From NCBI GenBank assembly GCA_023957575.1, contig JAMLGU010000003.1, positions 124,001-188,000 on the forward strand: a stretch of DNA of 64,000 nucleotides, given 5' to 3'. The first letter of the stretch is position 1, and every line of letters begins with the position of its first letter. The position numbers and the translations under genes are program-made. The notes below the pieces were generated by a model, which saw only the letters and a program-made list of their open reading frames with translations, made no database searches and was not told the DNA's origin. Shown here one piece after another: positions 19,092 to 28,041 of this stretch. This stretch comes from Chitinophagaceae bacterium (lineage in GTDB: Bacteria > Bacteroidota > Bacteroidia > Chitinophagales > Chitinophagaceae).

Positions 19092-19664
19092 TTACGATAT
19101 TTTGTTAACAATTAAAATTTTCTCTTTAATACTTTCCACTTTTACCACAGAGCCGGTGGGGATAGCCTCGCCACGGGTCATGGCAGGGAGTTCATGTACC
19201 GATCCCTTGGAGCTAATCTGCACTGTGCCTTTTCCTGATAATTGGCCAGGAACAGTGAGGTAAACATCTCCATTATGACCAATTAAACTATTGATATTAA
19301 ATGTATTATCTTCTGCTAGCTTAAGTATCTGCTTTATCAGCAAAAAGAAAAGCGCCACAAATACAACACCCACCCCGGTTGCCAGCAGCACAAGGCCAAG
19401 CCCGCTGGAAATGGAGTCATAAAAAGTTACGCCTGTCCATCCAAAGCCAAGCAGGAAATTTACCAGATTCCTGAAAGTAAACATCTGAAATGGGGCATCC
19501 ACATCATCCAGGTTTCCATCAAAATCGGCATTGATGCCATCAGCGCCACTGTCGGCGCCCATAAACGTCATAACGGTTTGCACAATAAAGATGGCGCTGG
19601 CGATAATGGCTATCCACCAAAACCCCTGCAGCAGCGGCGACATTCCTTCAAAAAATTGATTCAT
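19092..19664 (-). CDS. NfeD-like membrane protein with C-terminal OB domain (YqiJ type)
   Basis: This 190-residue protein has three hydrophobic segments (about 12-35, 65-85, 88-112). A C-terminal OB-fold-like domain (about 125-190) opens with LIGHNGDVYLTVPG and includes GSVVKVESIKEKILIV. Proteins of this type are encoded next to flotillin (YqiJ-YqiK in E. coli) and are thought to help the flotillin assemble. The order here, with NfeD first and flotillin 6 nt later, supports that pairing. No serine protease domain is present, so it is the short NfeD class. Confidence 0.85.
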   Translation of the reverse strand: MNQFFEGMSPLLQGFWWIAIIASAIFIVQTVMTFMGADSGADGINADFDGNLDDVDAPFQMFTFRNLVNFLLGFGWTGVTFYDSISSGLGLVLLATGVGVVFVALFFLLIKQILKLAEDNTFNINSLIGHNGDVYLTVPGQLSGKGTVQISSKGSVHELPAMTRGEAIPTGSVVKVESIKEKILIVNKIS

Positions 19665-20010
19665 ATTTCATTGAGTTTTAAACAGTTGATTTTTAATACC
19701 CTCAAAACAGCGCCTTTTTTACAGGCTGTATTTTTGGAGATATGGAACAAATATAAATCAGCTTTTTTTATAAAACTATATACAAATTGGCAAACTACGG
19801 AAAAATAACCGTGAGTTACCGAATTGAGTGCATAAACAGCAGTATTGTGTGCAAAAACAACAAAATGGGTTGTATGTGACTGACGGGGTGAGTTTGGAAT
19901 TGTTGCGCATAGCGACAATAGTCAATACTAAACGTTATGGAACCACATAAATGAACCAATTTGATGCAAAAAGGATTGATATTTCGATATAGTCAGTATA
20001 AATTTGCTAT
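19665..20010. other. divergent intergenic region, no gene recognised
   Basis: The 346 bp between the NfeD-like gene and miaE contain a TATATTTG box on the minus strand (19748-19755), a possible -7 box for the NfeD operon with no clear -33. The miaE promoter lies at the right end. An open frame on the minus strand at 19661-19918 has no recognisable family and is not counted as a gene. Confidence 0.5.
19976..20006 (+). promoter_or_regulatory. miaE promoter, 4 nt before the ATG
   Basis: TTG (19976-19978) is followed after 20 nt by TAAATTTG (19999-20006), a good -33/-7 pair. The ATG at 20011 begins 4 nt after the -7 box, so the mRNA is predicted to be leaderless. Confidence 0.6.
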
Positions 20011-20619
20011 ATGGAACTTACACAGGATACCAAAAACATTTTGGGCTTAAAACTCCCCACCGACCCACGATGGGTCAATCTTGCCGAAATATCATTGGAA
20101 GCCATTTTGAGCGATCATGCTTATTGCGAGCAAAAAGCAGCTACCAGTTGCATCTCGCTTATACAAGGTTTCAGCGATAAAGAAAAGTTAGTAAAGGAAC
20201 TGGCACCCATCGTTACCGAGGAATGGGGACATTTCAGATTAGTTTTGCAAGAACTGAACAAAAGAGGTCTGAAACTGGGTCCTCAAAGAAAAGATAATTA
20301 TGTGAACGCATTGTTCGACTTCCAGATAAAAGGTGGCAGCCGCGACGACAGATTGCTAGACAAACTGCTTACAATGGCGCTGATAGAGGCACGCAGTTGT
20401 GAACGATTTAAAAGGTTGAGCGAAGGATTGAAGGACAATTATCTGGCAAAATTCTATCGCCGGTTTATGGAAAGCGAAGCCGGCCATTACACCTTGTTTC
20501 TGGAACTCGCAGAAGAATATCTTGATAAAGACAAGGTACGCAAACGCTGGCATGAGTGGCTTGCCCATGAGGAAGTGATCATGAAGGAAATGGAGCTTAG
20601 AGGCGACAGAATTCACTAA
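20011..20619 (+). CDS. miaE: tRNA-(ms2io6A)-hydroxylase MiaE
   Basis: This is a di-iron hydroxylase acting on the modified adenosine at tRNA position 37 (ms2i6A to ms2io6A), of 202 residues. Iron-binding carboxylates and histidines fall in the pattern EEWGHF, then EARSCERF and ESEAGHY in successive helices, as in ferritin-like MiaE. It is common in Bacteroidota and Proteobacteria. It is monocistronic by appearance, with its own promoter directly upstream. Confidence 0.93.
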   Translation: MELTQDTKNILGLKLPTDPRWVNLAEISLEAILSDHAYCEQKAATSCISLIQGFSDKEKLVKELAPIVTEEWGHFRLVLQELNKRGLKLGPQRKDNYVNALFDFQIKGGSRDDRLLDKLLTMALIEARSCERFKRLSEGLKDNYLAKFYRRFMESEAGHYTLFLELAEEYLDKDKVRKRWHEWLAHEEVIMKEMELRGDRIH

Positions 20620-20707
20620 GTCGAATATAGGCTCATTGCTATACCATTTAAGGCAAGCTTTTTAAAAATTATGTGTAAGAAGAATTTTTAAATTTAATAT
20701 CAACAGA

Positions 20708-20926
20708 ATGAAAACATTAGCAAGAATCACTGCCATAATAGCCGGTGTGATGGGTTTGATCGCTTTTATACCTTTGCTCGGCTGGATGTACTGGATGGTA
20801 ATTCCAATGGTGGTAGTGGCACTCATCTTCTCCTTTATAGGAAACTCCAGAGGAGGAAAAGTGGTAAGCATTATTGTGATTATAATCGGGCTGATAAGGC
20901 TGTCAATTGGAGGCGGATTTATTTAG
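20708..20926 (+). CDS. small hydrophobic membrane protein
   Basis: This 72-residue protein consists of about three hydrophobic segments (5-24, 26-44, 52-71) separated by a short polar turn (NSRGGK). It has an ATG start. I do not recognise a family. The strong hydrophobic periodicity and a following gap support it as a real small inner-membrane protein. No partner is evident; the neighbours are miaE and a DUF2147 gene on the same strand. Confidence 0.6.
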   Translation: MKTLARITAIIAGVMGLIAFIPLLGWMYWMVIPMVVVALIFSFIGNSRGGKVVSIIVIIIGLIRLSIGGGFI

Positions 20927-21055
20927 AAATCTCATGGTTGCAGACCAAAACTATTTACATCCTCAACCTTAAAAATTTTTTAGGATTGTTTTCGCAAAAT
21001 TTTTACAAATAATCACCGATGTTTGAATTATATAAAAATGTTCAAAACTTCGACT

Positions 21056-21469
21056 ATGAAATATTTTGCAGCAATATTGTCATTCATGTTTTTGGTAATA
21101 ACAAATACAAGTGCACAAACCAATCCTGATGAAATTGTGGGTGTTTATCATACTCCAAAAAAGGATGGCAAAGTGGCTATTTATAAAAAAGGCAGCACCT
21201 ATTTTGGCAAACTCATTTGGGGAATTAAAAATCTCATTGATAAAAACAACCCAGATAAAACATTGAGAACGCGTAATATGGTAGGCAGCGATTTTATGAC
21301 CGGTTTTACATTTAAAGACGGTGAGTATGTAAACGGTAAAATTTATGATCCTGAAAGCGGAAAAACATATAATTGTAAAATGTGGCTGGATGACAGCCAA
21401 CTCAAAGTGAGAGGTTATTGGGGCGTTTCATTGTTAGGCAGAACCGAAACGTTTGTACGTACGAATTGA
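21056..21469 (+). CDS. DUF2147 domain-containing secreted protein
   Basis: A signal peptide (MKYFAAILSFMFLVITN..SAQ) precedes a single DUF2147 domain of about 110 residues. It begins DEIVGVYHTPKKDGKVAIYKKG, split here by the typical W/Y-rich strands YFGKLIWGIKNL, and ends GYWGVSLLGRTETFVR. I placed the start at the ATG at 21056 because it gives a clean signal sequence. Upstream in-frame TTG (21023) and ATG (21038) would add a polar extension. The family is a periplasmic lipocalin-like beta-barrel of unknown function. Confidence 0.85.
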   Translation: MKYFAAILSFMFLVITNTSAQTNPDEIVGVYHTPKKDGKVAIYKKGSTYFGKLIWGIKNLIDKNNPDKTLRTRNMVGSDFMTGFTFKDGEYVNGKIYDPESGKTYNCKMWLDDSQLKVRGYWGVSLLGRTETFVRTN

Positions 21470-21710
21470 TATTTCTAACCATTCATGTTGAAATGATAAT
21501 GCTTTTGCGAAATGTAAAATAGATAATATGGGCGAAATCATGAGGACAACTTAGCGCCAATGAACTGAGGCAGCAAGCAGTGGAAAAAAATATCCTTGTT
21601 GTTGTAATTAGTGGTCAAAAGAAAATAATACACAACCTCACCAAAACTGTACAAGAAACGCTAACCCTTGGCTGGTTTAATTTTCAAATTCTTATATAAA
21701 AAATTGAAAC

Positions 21711-22448
21711 TTAGTAAAGCAGATTTGCTGTGCGCACCAGTTTATCTAAATTGGTGATTCTTATTTTTTTGCCTTTCAATTCTACAATCTTATCATGATT
21801 GAATTCCGAAAGCAGGCGTATAGCGCTCTCAGTAGAGGTTCCAACGAAGTCTGCTATTTCTTCTCGACTGAACTGGATATTTAAGGTCTGGCCATCATTT
21901 TCAAATCCATAAGTAGCCTTAAAAAACAGTAATGCCTCTGCCATTCTTTCTCTTACATTCTTTTGCGAAAGAGATACTATATGGTCTTCAGCGCTTTTTA
22001 AATCAGCGGCAATTATTTTAAATATACCAATGCATATTTTAGGATTGGTAACCACCAGATTTACAAAATAATCTCTTTCCACAAAGCAAAAATCACAATC
22101 CTCCAAGGCCGTAGCGGTAGCATGATATCTGTCTCCGGCAAGCAGCGCCCTATACCCCAACAAATCACCATCTTTTGCAAGACGCAAAATTTGCTCTTTC
22201 CCGTCAGGCCCGGTTGTGCTGAGTTTCACTTTTCCTTTATGAATACAATACACACCCATTGGCAGACCATTCTCCGAAAAGATAATCTGTCCCTTTTTTG
22301 CCGAACTGCAGGATTTATGACTGCTCAATTCTTCCAATTCGTTTTCGTTCAGTCCGGAGAACAAATTGTAGTTGCTCAAAATACATGCAGCACAAGTAGG
22401 ATCACTATATTGACCGGTGAGATTCACTTTACTCAAATGATTTAACAA
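21711..22448 (-). CDS. Crp/Fnr family transcriptional regulator
   Basis: This 245-residue regulator has a cNMP-binding jelly-roll domain (about 30-145, with GVYCIHKGKVKLS) and a C-terminal winged helix. Its recognition segment is FSREEIADFVGTSTESAIRLLSEF (about 192-215). The N-terminus carries a CAACIL motif, so two cysteines lie close together, but the full four-Cys iron-sulfur pattern of FNR is not obvious. The first in-frame start is TTG at 22448; no early ATG exists. It is divergent from blaI, so the 140-bp region between them may hold binding sites for both. The effector is unknown. Confidence 0.9.
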   Translation of the reverse strand: MLNHLSKVNLTGQYSDPTCAACILSNYNLFSGLNENELEELSSHKSCSSAKKGQIIFSENGLPMGVYCIHKGKVKLSTTGPDGKEQILRLAKDGDLLGYRALLAGDRYHATATALEDCDFCFVERDYFVNLVVTNPKICIGIFKIIAADLKSAEDHIVSLSQKNVRERMAEALLFFKATYGFENDGQTLNIQFSREEIADFVGTSTESAIRLLSEFNHDKIVELKGKKIRITNLDKLVRTANLLY

Positions 22449-22550
22449 TACAAATTTTTTTATTCATGCAAATATATGATTTCCTGATTAAGAAAATAAC
22501 TAAAATCGAATTTGTTAAAAAAATGTAATTATTGAAGAATTAGCACATTA

Positions 22551-22568
22551 TTACGAAACAAATCGTAA
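22551..22568. promoter_or_regulatory. candidate BlaI operator
   Basis: TTACGA-AACAAA-TCGTAA is a perfect inverted repeat with a 6-nt spacer. It lies 20 nt upstream of the blaI ATG in the divergent region with the Crp/Fnr gene. BlaI/MecI repressors bind dyads of this size near their own promoter. Assignment rests on position and symmetry only. Confidence 0.5.
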
Positions 22569-22587
22569 ATTGCAATCAAAACTTTTT

Positions 22588-22971
22588 ATGCACGAAAACA
22601 AAGCAGTAAAACCAACCGATAGCGAACTCGAAATTCTTCAGATTCTCTGGGAAAAAGGTGATGCTACAGTAAGGCAGGTGCATGTTGAAATGTTGGAAAA
22701 AAAAGATGTAGGCTACACCACAACATTGAAGTTGATGCAAATTATGCACGAAAAGGGCTTGGTAGAAAGAGATGAAAGCAGCCGAACACACATATATTGG
22801 GCAGCCATAAATAAACTAAACACTCAGAATTTTCTACTGAATAAAATGATTCATGGTCTGTTTGGCGGTTCCTCGGGCCAGTTGATTATGCAGGCATTGG
22901 GCAACCACAAAGTATCAAAGACAGAATTGGAAAAAATTCAATCTTTAATCAACAGCATGAAGGATAGATAA
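22588..22971 (+). CDS. BlaI/MecI/CopY family transcriptional repressor
   Basis: This is a winged-helix repressor of 127 residues from the ATG at 22588; a TTG six codons upstream is less likely. The family signature is clear: PTDSELEILQILWEKGDATVRQVH, then GYTTTLKLMQIMHEKGLVERDES, with a C-terminal dimerisation helix region (LNTQNFLLNKMIHGLF). It is followed after 4 nt by a BlaR1-like M56 peptidase gene. The pair forms a classic sensor-repressor module in which the peptidase inactivates the repressor. An inverted repeat upstream may be the operator. Confidence 0.94.
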   Translation: MHENKAVKPTDSELEILQILWEKGDATVRQVHVEMLEKKDVGYTTTLKLMQIMHEKGLVERDESSRTHIYWAAINKLNTQNFLLNKMIHGLFGGSSGQLIMQALGNHKVSKTELEKIQSLINSMKDR

Positions 22972-22975
22972 TGCC

Positions 22976-24625
22976 ATGAACGAAACGATGCTGCACATAT
23001 TTGCCTCCTTAGGTAGCGCTGTTTTTAACAGCATCTGGCAAGCCGGCCTGATATGGCTTCTTGTCCTTGTTTATATAAAAACTGAAAAAGTAAAAAAAAC
23101 TTACTGTATTGAAACACTTGCTTTTTGGGCCGTCGTAGCCGGATTTTTAAGTTTCCTTACCTCGTTTATATACACCTGCTTTTTTACACATACACAATCG
23201 TCAGTATTCGTTGGTATTATTGGCTTGTACGGGTTGGCACATTTGCTTCCTTATGTTGCAATGGCTTATTTATGCTTTTTGATTTTTCCTCTGATAAGGT
23301 TAATAACAGGGGTTAAAACGATTTACGTTTTTAAAAACAGGCGCCTCTCCAAGGTTCCGGGGCATCTGAAAATCTTTACACTCAATGGAAGTTCCTGGCT
23401 GGGTATAAGAAGAAAAGTAAAAATTTTCATATCGGATATTGCAACTTCTCCCTTGACATTGGGTTGGCTCAGGCCAATGATTTTAATACCGTTAGCTGCT
23501 ATCAACAATCTGAGTACGCAACAGGTAGAGGCCATCATACTACATGAGTTAGCCCACATCAAAAGAAACGATTATCTGAAAAATTTTATCAATCAATTAA
23601 TTCTTGCCTTCATGTATTTCAACCCTTTCATCAGGGCATTAATTAAAATACAAAATCTGGAAAGAGAGAAATCGGCAGATGATTGGGTGGTAAGATTTGA
23701 ATATGATAAAACGCTTTATGCTACTGCTTTGTATTCGATCGCCTCATATCAATCCGGAATTGAAAACGAACTGACCATTGCAGCATCCGGCAAAAACTCG
23801 GAATTGCTTCACAGAATTGAGTTTCTGTTAGGGACAAAGAGGAAGAATTTACCTGATTTAAAAAAAGTTATTTTTTCTCTTGCACTGATTACCTTTCTTG
23901 CAATTATATCTATATTGAAGCCGGCAAATAATATTGAACAAAGAACTAATATTTTACAGGTTGCAAAAGATGAAATTTTTAAGAGAGAACCTGTGGCTTT
24001 TTTTGCACCTGAAGAAAATACAGAATTAAAGAATTTTCAGGCACCAAAAAAAGAGAAATTAATTAAACAAAAAAACAATCAGCCCGAACCCCATAGCATT
24101 CATTCGGAAGATGAAATGCTGTCAGATAATTTAAGTATTACACATTTTGCCAGTTCGGTAACGCCCCTTCTTACGGCAGAAGAAGAAAAAAATATTGAAA
24201 CTTCTTTATATGCCACTAAAAAAATTCTGTCAGAAACAATTTGGCAACAGATAGAATTTCAATTTGCAGAAACCATGACCGATGAACAAAAACTGATTCT
24301 CAAGAAACGTTTTGAACAAAATTTCAATTATACCAACTGGAATGAAATTGAAACAAACCTTCGTCAGAACTATTATTACATTGATTGGGCAAATGTCAAC
24401 CAGAGGTTGAAAAATGCTGTTAAATCAATTCAGTTGGACAGCCTTTACAAAAATTACTCAGTAACACAGCAAAAGCTTCTTGATATTAAAAAGTCAGTTG
24501 CCACTGATGTATACAACCCTGTGGCTGAATATGAACAGGCTGATATTGATAAAAAACTTGCTTCTGTTAATCAGTTGCTGGGTTATATTGAACAGCTTCG
24601 TCGCCAGCGCATTATTGAACTATAA
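22976..24625 (+). CDS. M56 family (BlaR1-like) sensor metallopeptidase
   Basis: This 549-residue membrane protein has four hydrophobic segments (about 8-30, 40-62, 72-100, 296-314). A zinc protease motif HELAH at 190-194 and the downstream EREKSADDW contain the third ligand region. The C-terminal 230 residues after the last membrane segment are polar, rich in Lys, Gln and Glu, and do not resemble the penicillin-binding sensor domain of BlaR1. The signal sensed is therefore not obviously a beta-lactam. Overlap with blaI is nearly immediate. Confidence 0.9.
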   Translation: MNETMLHIFASLGSAVFNSIWQAGLIWLLVLVYIKTEKVKKTYCIETLAFWAVVAGFLSFLTSFIYTCFFTHTQSSVFVGIIGLYGLAHLLPYVAMAYLCFLIFPLIRLITGVKTIYVFKNRRLSKVPGHLKIFTLNGSSWLGIRRKVKIFISDIATSPLTLGWLRPMILIPLAAINNLSTQQVEAIILHELAHIKRNDYLKNFINQLILAFMYFNPFIRALIKIQNLEREKSADDWVVRFEYDKTLYATALYSIASYQSGIENELTIAASGKNSELLHRIEFLLGTKRKNLPDLKKVIFSLALITFLAIISILKPANNIEQRTNILQVAKDEIFKREPVAFFAPEENTELKNFQAPKKEKLIKQKNNQPEPHSIHSEDEMLSDNLSITHFASSVTPLLTAEEEKNIETSLYATKKILSETIWQQIEFQFAETMTDEQKLILKKRFEQNFNYTNWNEIETNLRQNYYYIDWANVNQRLKNAVKSIQLDSLYKNYSVTQQKLLDIKKSVATDVYNPVAEYEQADIDKKLASVNQLLGYIEQLRRQRIIEL

Positions 24626-24678
24626 ACCAGTATAATCATCCAAAATTTTGATTAATTTTGTATGGTAATCATCAATAT

Positions 24679-25050
24679 ATGCGTATTACTGCCGATAATC
24701 GTTTTAAAAAATTAATAGTCATTGGCGACAGGGTTTTACTAAAACCCGTAAAACCCAATGAGCGAACCGAAAGCGGTTTGTATCTGCCGCCGGGGGTTCA
24801 GGAAAAAGAAAAAGTGCAGCAGGGATACGTTATCAAAACAGGGCCGGGCTATGTTATTCCCGTTCCTGTAGAAAACGAACCCTGGAAAACAGATGAAGAA
24901 CAGGTGAAATATATTCCACTACAGGCCCGTGAGGGCGATTTGGCAATTTTTTTATTAAGCGCTGCTACCGAGGTAATGTACGAAGACGAAAAATATTTTA
25001 TTGTGCCGCAAAGCGCCATCCTGATGCTGGAAAGAGAAGAAGACCTTTAA
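24679..25050 (+). CDS. GroES-like co-chaperone family protein
   Basis: From ATG 24679 the protein has 124 residues. GroES-type strands are clear (IVIGDRVLLKPVKPNERTESGLYLPP near the N-terminus, ILMLEREEDL at the end). Between them lies a longer middle part with a proline-rich insertion (YVIPVPVENEPWKTDEEQVKYIPL) absent from canonical GroES. The true GroES (93 residues) is encoded 14 kb away with groEL. This paralogue stands alone and may assist a subset of folding or have lost GroEL pairing. A TTG at 24658 is an alternative start. Confidence 0.8.
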   Translation: MRITADNRFKKLIVIGDRVLLKPVKPNERTESGLYLPPGVQEKEKVQQGYVIKTGPGYVIPVPVENEPWKTDEEQVKYIPLQAREGDLAIFLLSAATEVMYEDEKYFIVPQSAILMLEREEDL

Positions 25051-25112
25051 ATAAAATCCTAAAAATTTTTATGTAATTGTAAAATATTTTCATCATACCT
25101 GAAAATTTTGGT

Positions 25113-25442
25113 ATGAAAATTCATGTTATTCTTGTAGGTCTAATCCTAATTTTTCTTATTTGCAATTTAAATGCTCAGGTTTCTATTTTGCCACATAATA
25201 AAAAAGCACCCTTAAAGGAAAACAAATATCTTTTGATTGATAGTCAATCTGTTAGAAGAATGAATGATGGTAATTTGGTTGGAATATTGAAACAAGACCG
25301 AATGCCTTGTATTATTCCAACGGAACAAATTCAAAGAATACCTAATCCGGCATTAAATAAAGAATTCATTTATAAAATGCCAAACCTTTGGAAGCGGGAA
25401 GAAAAGATAAAAAATCCTATTTCAAACGAATTTGTCAAATAA
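25113..25442 (+). CDS. hypothetical secreted protein
   Basis: A 109-residue protein with a convincing signal peptide (MKIHVILVGLILIFLICNLNAQ) and a mature part of about 87 polar residues. No family is recognised. The mature region has no conserved motif that I can name, apart from an evenly spread mix of Lys, Ile and Pro. It stands alone between the GroES-like gene and the convergent DUF3276 gene. Its reality is supported mainly by the signal peptide and the ATG start. Confidence 0.5.
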   Translation: MKIHVILVGLILIFLICNLNAQVSILPHNKKAPLKENKYLLIDSQSVRRMNDGNLVGILKQDRMPCIIPTEQIQRIPNPALNKEFIYKMPNLWKREEKIKNPISNEFVK

Positions 25443-25496
25443 ATGGTAATACGAACTATGGATTTTATAGATTTTCAGTAAAAAAGATTATAGAAA

Positions 25497-25514
25497 AAGC
25501 CGCAACTGCGGCTT
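25497..25514 (-). terminator. DUF3276 gene terminator
   Basis: AAGCCGC-AACT-GCGGCTT is a perfect 7-bp G+C-rich stem with a 4-nt loop. It is followed on the minus strand by TTTTTCTATAATC, a proper U-run. It lies 28 nt past the DUF3276 stop and may also stop the convergent gene. Confidence 0.8.
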
Positions 25515-25542
25515 CAAATAAATTACTCATAAATGATTTTTA

Positions 25543-26016
25543 CTACCATTTATCCACCTCCTCATGTGCTGTAGGTGGCGGCGCTTCATTGTTTTCATCA
25601 GCCTTTGGCGCATCTTCTATTGAAGATACCTGTGGCGGCTCAGGTTGTTCGGTAGCTTCCACTGTGCTTTTCGCCTCAGAAGATTCAATAATCACTTTTT
25701 GCACAGGCGCTGCTTCATCATCATAATCATCATGATTAAAGGCATCAAAATTAAAATCGGGCATCAAATCTGTTTTCACAAAATCAATCGCTTCAGTGAG
25801 TGACTTTACAAATTTGTTGAAATCTTCTTTGTATAGAAAAACTTTGTGCCTATCGTAACCGTTGTCGTCAAATCGTTTACGGCTTTCTGTGATGGTAAGG
25901 TAATAATCATTCCCTTTTGTTGACCTCACATCAAAAAAATAAGTTCTTCTTTTACCGGCACGCAGCCTTTTACTGTAAAGGCTCTCCATTTTCTTATCGT
26001 TATTCTCGTTCTCCAC
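25543..26016 (-). CDS. DUF3276 (PUR-alpha-like) nucleic-acid-binding protein
   Basis: This is a 157-residue protein whose first 90 residues match the bacterial PUR-alpha fold family (DUF3276): YSKRLRAGKRRTYFFDVRSTKGNDYYLTITE and HKVFLYKEDFNKFVKSL. PUR proteins bind single-stranded DNA or RNA. The C-terminal 65 residues are acidic, then Pro/Glu/Ala-rich and probably disordered. The open frame begins at GTG 26016; an internal ATG at 25989 would cut nine residues. The GTG start fits the family N-terminus better. Confidence 0.88.
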   Translation of the reverse strand: MENENNDKKMESLYSKRLRAGKRRTYFFDVRSTKGNDYYLTITESRKRFDDNGYDRHKVFLYKEDFNKFVKSLTEAIDFVKTDLMPDFNFDAFNHDDYDDEAAPVQKVIIESSEAKSTVEATEQPEPPQVSSIEDAPKADENNEAPPPTAHEEVDKW

Positions 26017-26134
26017 TTTATAAAATTTTCTTAAAATTTGTTATCAGACAACAAATATATGGTTTTTTCAAAAAATCAAACTTTTTTTTGAAATAAAATT
26101 GCCTCCTCTGAAAAACAAGAGAAATCGTTCTATT

Positions 26135-27979
26135 TTAATCCGCTTCATCCTCATCATCCTGAACTCCCTTTTGCTGTCTGTTATACAATTTGAGATATAA
26201 TCCGTTTTGAATATTCATTAATTCGGCATGAGTTCCCTGCTCGGGAATTTTACCCTCGTCCATTACCACTATTCTATCTGCCGAAAGCAACGAAAATACC
26301 CTGTGCGTAATTATGATTGCCGTTTTTTCTTCTAAGTATTTATTCAATCTCGCCATTATTTCGCGCTCAGTTTTGGCATCTACGGCACTCAGGCAGTCGT
26401 CAAAAATAATCAAACCTGCTGGCTTTATCAATGCCCTGGCTATCGAAATTCGTTGTTTTTGACCGCCACTAAGCGTAACGCCCCTCTCTCCTACCAGCGT
26501 TTTGTACCCTTCTGCAAATTTTAATATCTCATTGTGTACTCCAGCAATTTCGGCTTTTTCATAAACCTCTTCCTTTGAGGCATGGTAAGACCCAAATCGA
26601 ATATTTTCCTCCACCGTATCACTGAAAAGAAAAATATCCTGCGGTATATAGCCGATCTGATTCCTTAGGGTTGATAGTTGATAATCCTTAATATTTTTTT
26701 CGTTAATCAAAATTTCACCTTCATCAATATCATACATCCGCAACAGTAATTGTGCCAGCGTCGATTTTCCGCTGCCTGTCCTTCCGGTAATCACTAATTT
26801 TTCGCCTTTTTTAATCAAAAGATTCAGTTGCCTGATAGCTTGTATGCCGGTATCGGGATAGGTAAAACTAACATTCCTAAACTCAATATCTCCATCAGCA
26901 TTAAAATCTCCGGAATTTTCAGCGTCGGAAATGGCAGGAGAAATATTTAAGAACTCATTTAACCTTTTTTGCGAAGCCGATGCCCTTTGAATCATGCTGG
27001 CGGTAAGCCCGATAGCGCTTACAGGAAAAGTGAGCATATTGACATAAACGATAAATTCAACAATGGTACCCAGTGTAACACCATGCTGATTGTTGATATA
27101 ATATAATCCGCCAATCATAATAGTGAGTAAAATGCTCAGGCCAATAAGCAACATGATAGAAGGAAAATAAATGGTTTCGACCCTCGCCAATGCAATGGCA
27201 TTTTTGCGATACTTTTCACTGCTACCGGTGAAAAATTTGAGCATAGCACTTTCTTGTACAAAGGATTTAATCACCCTGATACCAGAATACGATTCCTGCG
27301 CATGAGTGGTGAGATCGGAAAGTGAAGCCTGAATCTGTTCACTCTTTTTATGAATATTGCTGTTTACAAAATAAATAATTACAGCCAATATAGGTAGCGG
27401 CAATAATACATAAATAGTGAGTTCCACACTGCTTTGCAGCATAAAGAAAACACTTAATGCAATAACCGAAATCAAATTGACAATATACATAATAGCCGGA
27501 CCTGTATAAATCCTTACCCTGCTTACGTCTTCGGCAATTCTGTTCATCAAATCGCCGGTGGTATGCCGTTTAAAGAAAAGCGCATCCTGCTTTTGATAAT
27601 GATTAAAAATTTCGTTTTTTTGGTCATACTCAATATGCCTGCTCATCACAATGATTGTTTGCCGCATCAAAAACATAAAAAAACCTCTTAACAATGCCAA
27701 AAAAAGAATTATTAAACTGGCAATGATTATCACTTGTACAACGTTGGTATTCTGCGACAGAATGGTTATCAGTTTTTTTACAAAATAATCATACCCTTTT
27801 GTAGGGTGCTCGGCAGATACAGTGCCGGCAATAGATTGGTCAACATAATTGATAATGAATTTCATAAGTTGAGGCGATAGCACACTAAAATAGTTAGAAA
27901 GCATCACAAACAGGATTCCTGCGCCCAATCTCACTCTGTATTTCCAAAAATATTTTCTCAGCGCCTTTAAATGCTTCAT
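26135..27979 (-). CDS. ABC exporter (MsbA-like half-transporter, fused permease-ATPase)
   Basis: The transporter has six transmembrane helices (about 14-330) followed by a nucleotide-binding domain. It shows Walker A GRTGSGKST, signature LSGGQKQRIS and the His switch (TAIIITHR). After Walker B the motif reads IFDDCLSAVD, so the usual catalytic Glu is Asp528, as in one subunit of some heterodimeric exporters. I chose ATG 27979 (615 residues) over the TTG ten codons upstream. It may export lipids or drugs; the substrate is not evident. Divergent from the ATP-grasp-like gene. Confidence 0.93.
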   Translation of the reverse strand: MKHLKALRKYFWKYRVRLGAGILFVMLSNYFSVLSPQLMKFIINYVDQSIAGTVSAEHPTKGYDYFVKKLITILSQNTNVVQVIIIASLIILFLALLRGFFMFLMRQTIIVMSRHIEYDQKNEIFNHYQKQDALFFKRHTTGDLMNRIAEDVSRVRIYTGPAIMYIVNLISVIALSVFFMLQSSVELTIYVLLPLPILAVIIYFVNSNIHKKSEQIQASLSDLTTHAQESYSGIRVIKSFVQESAMLKFFTGSSEKYRKNAIALARVETIYFPSIMLLIGLSILLTIMIGGLYYINNQHGVTLGTIVEFIVYVNMLTFPVSAIGLTASMIQRASASQKRLNEFLNISPAISDAENSGDFNADGDIEFRNVSFTYPDTGIQAIRQLNLLIKKGEKLVITGRTGSGKSTLAQLLLRMYDIDEGEILINEKNIKDYQLSTLRNQIGYIPQDIFLFSDTVEENIRFGSYHASKEEVYEKAEIAGVHNEILKFAEGYKTLVGERGVTLSGGQKQRISIARALIKPAGLIIFDDCLSAVDAKTEREIMARLNKYLEEKTAIIITHRVFSLLSADRIVVMDEGKIPEQGTHAELMNIQNGLYLKLYNRQQKGVQDDEDEAD

Positions 27980-28041
27980 GGCTGCAAAATAACTAAAACT
28001 TTTTTGCAATAATTATGTATCTTAGGCTTTAAAAAGATTTT

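Noticed and set aside
19661..19918. Open frame of 85 codons upstream of the NfeD-like gene
   Set aside because: No family resemblance, odd composition, and it overlaps the NfeD-like start. Treated as chance.
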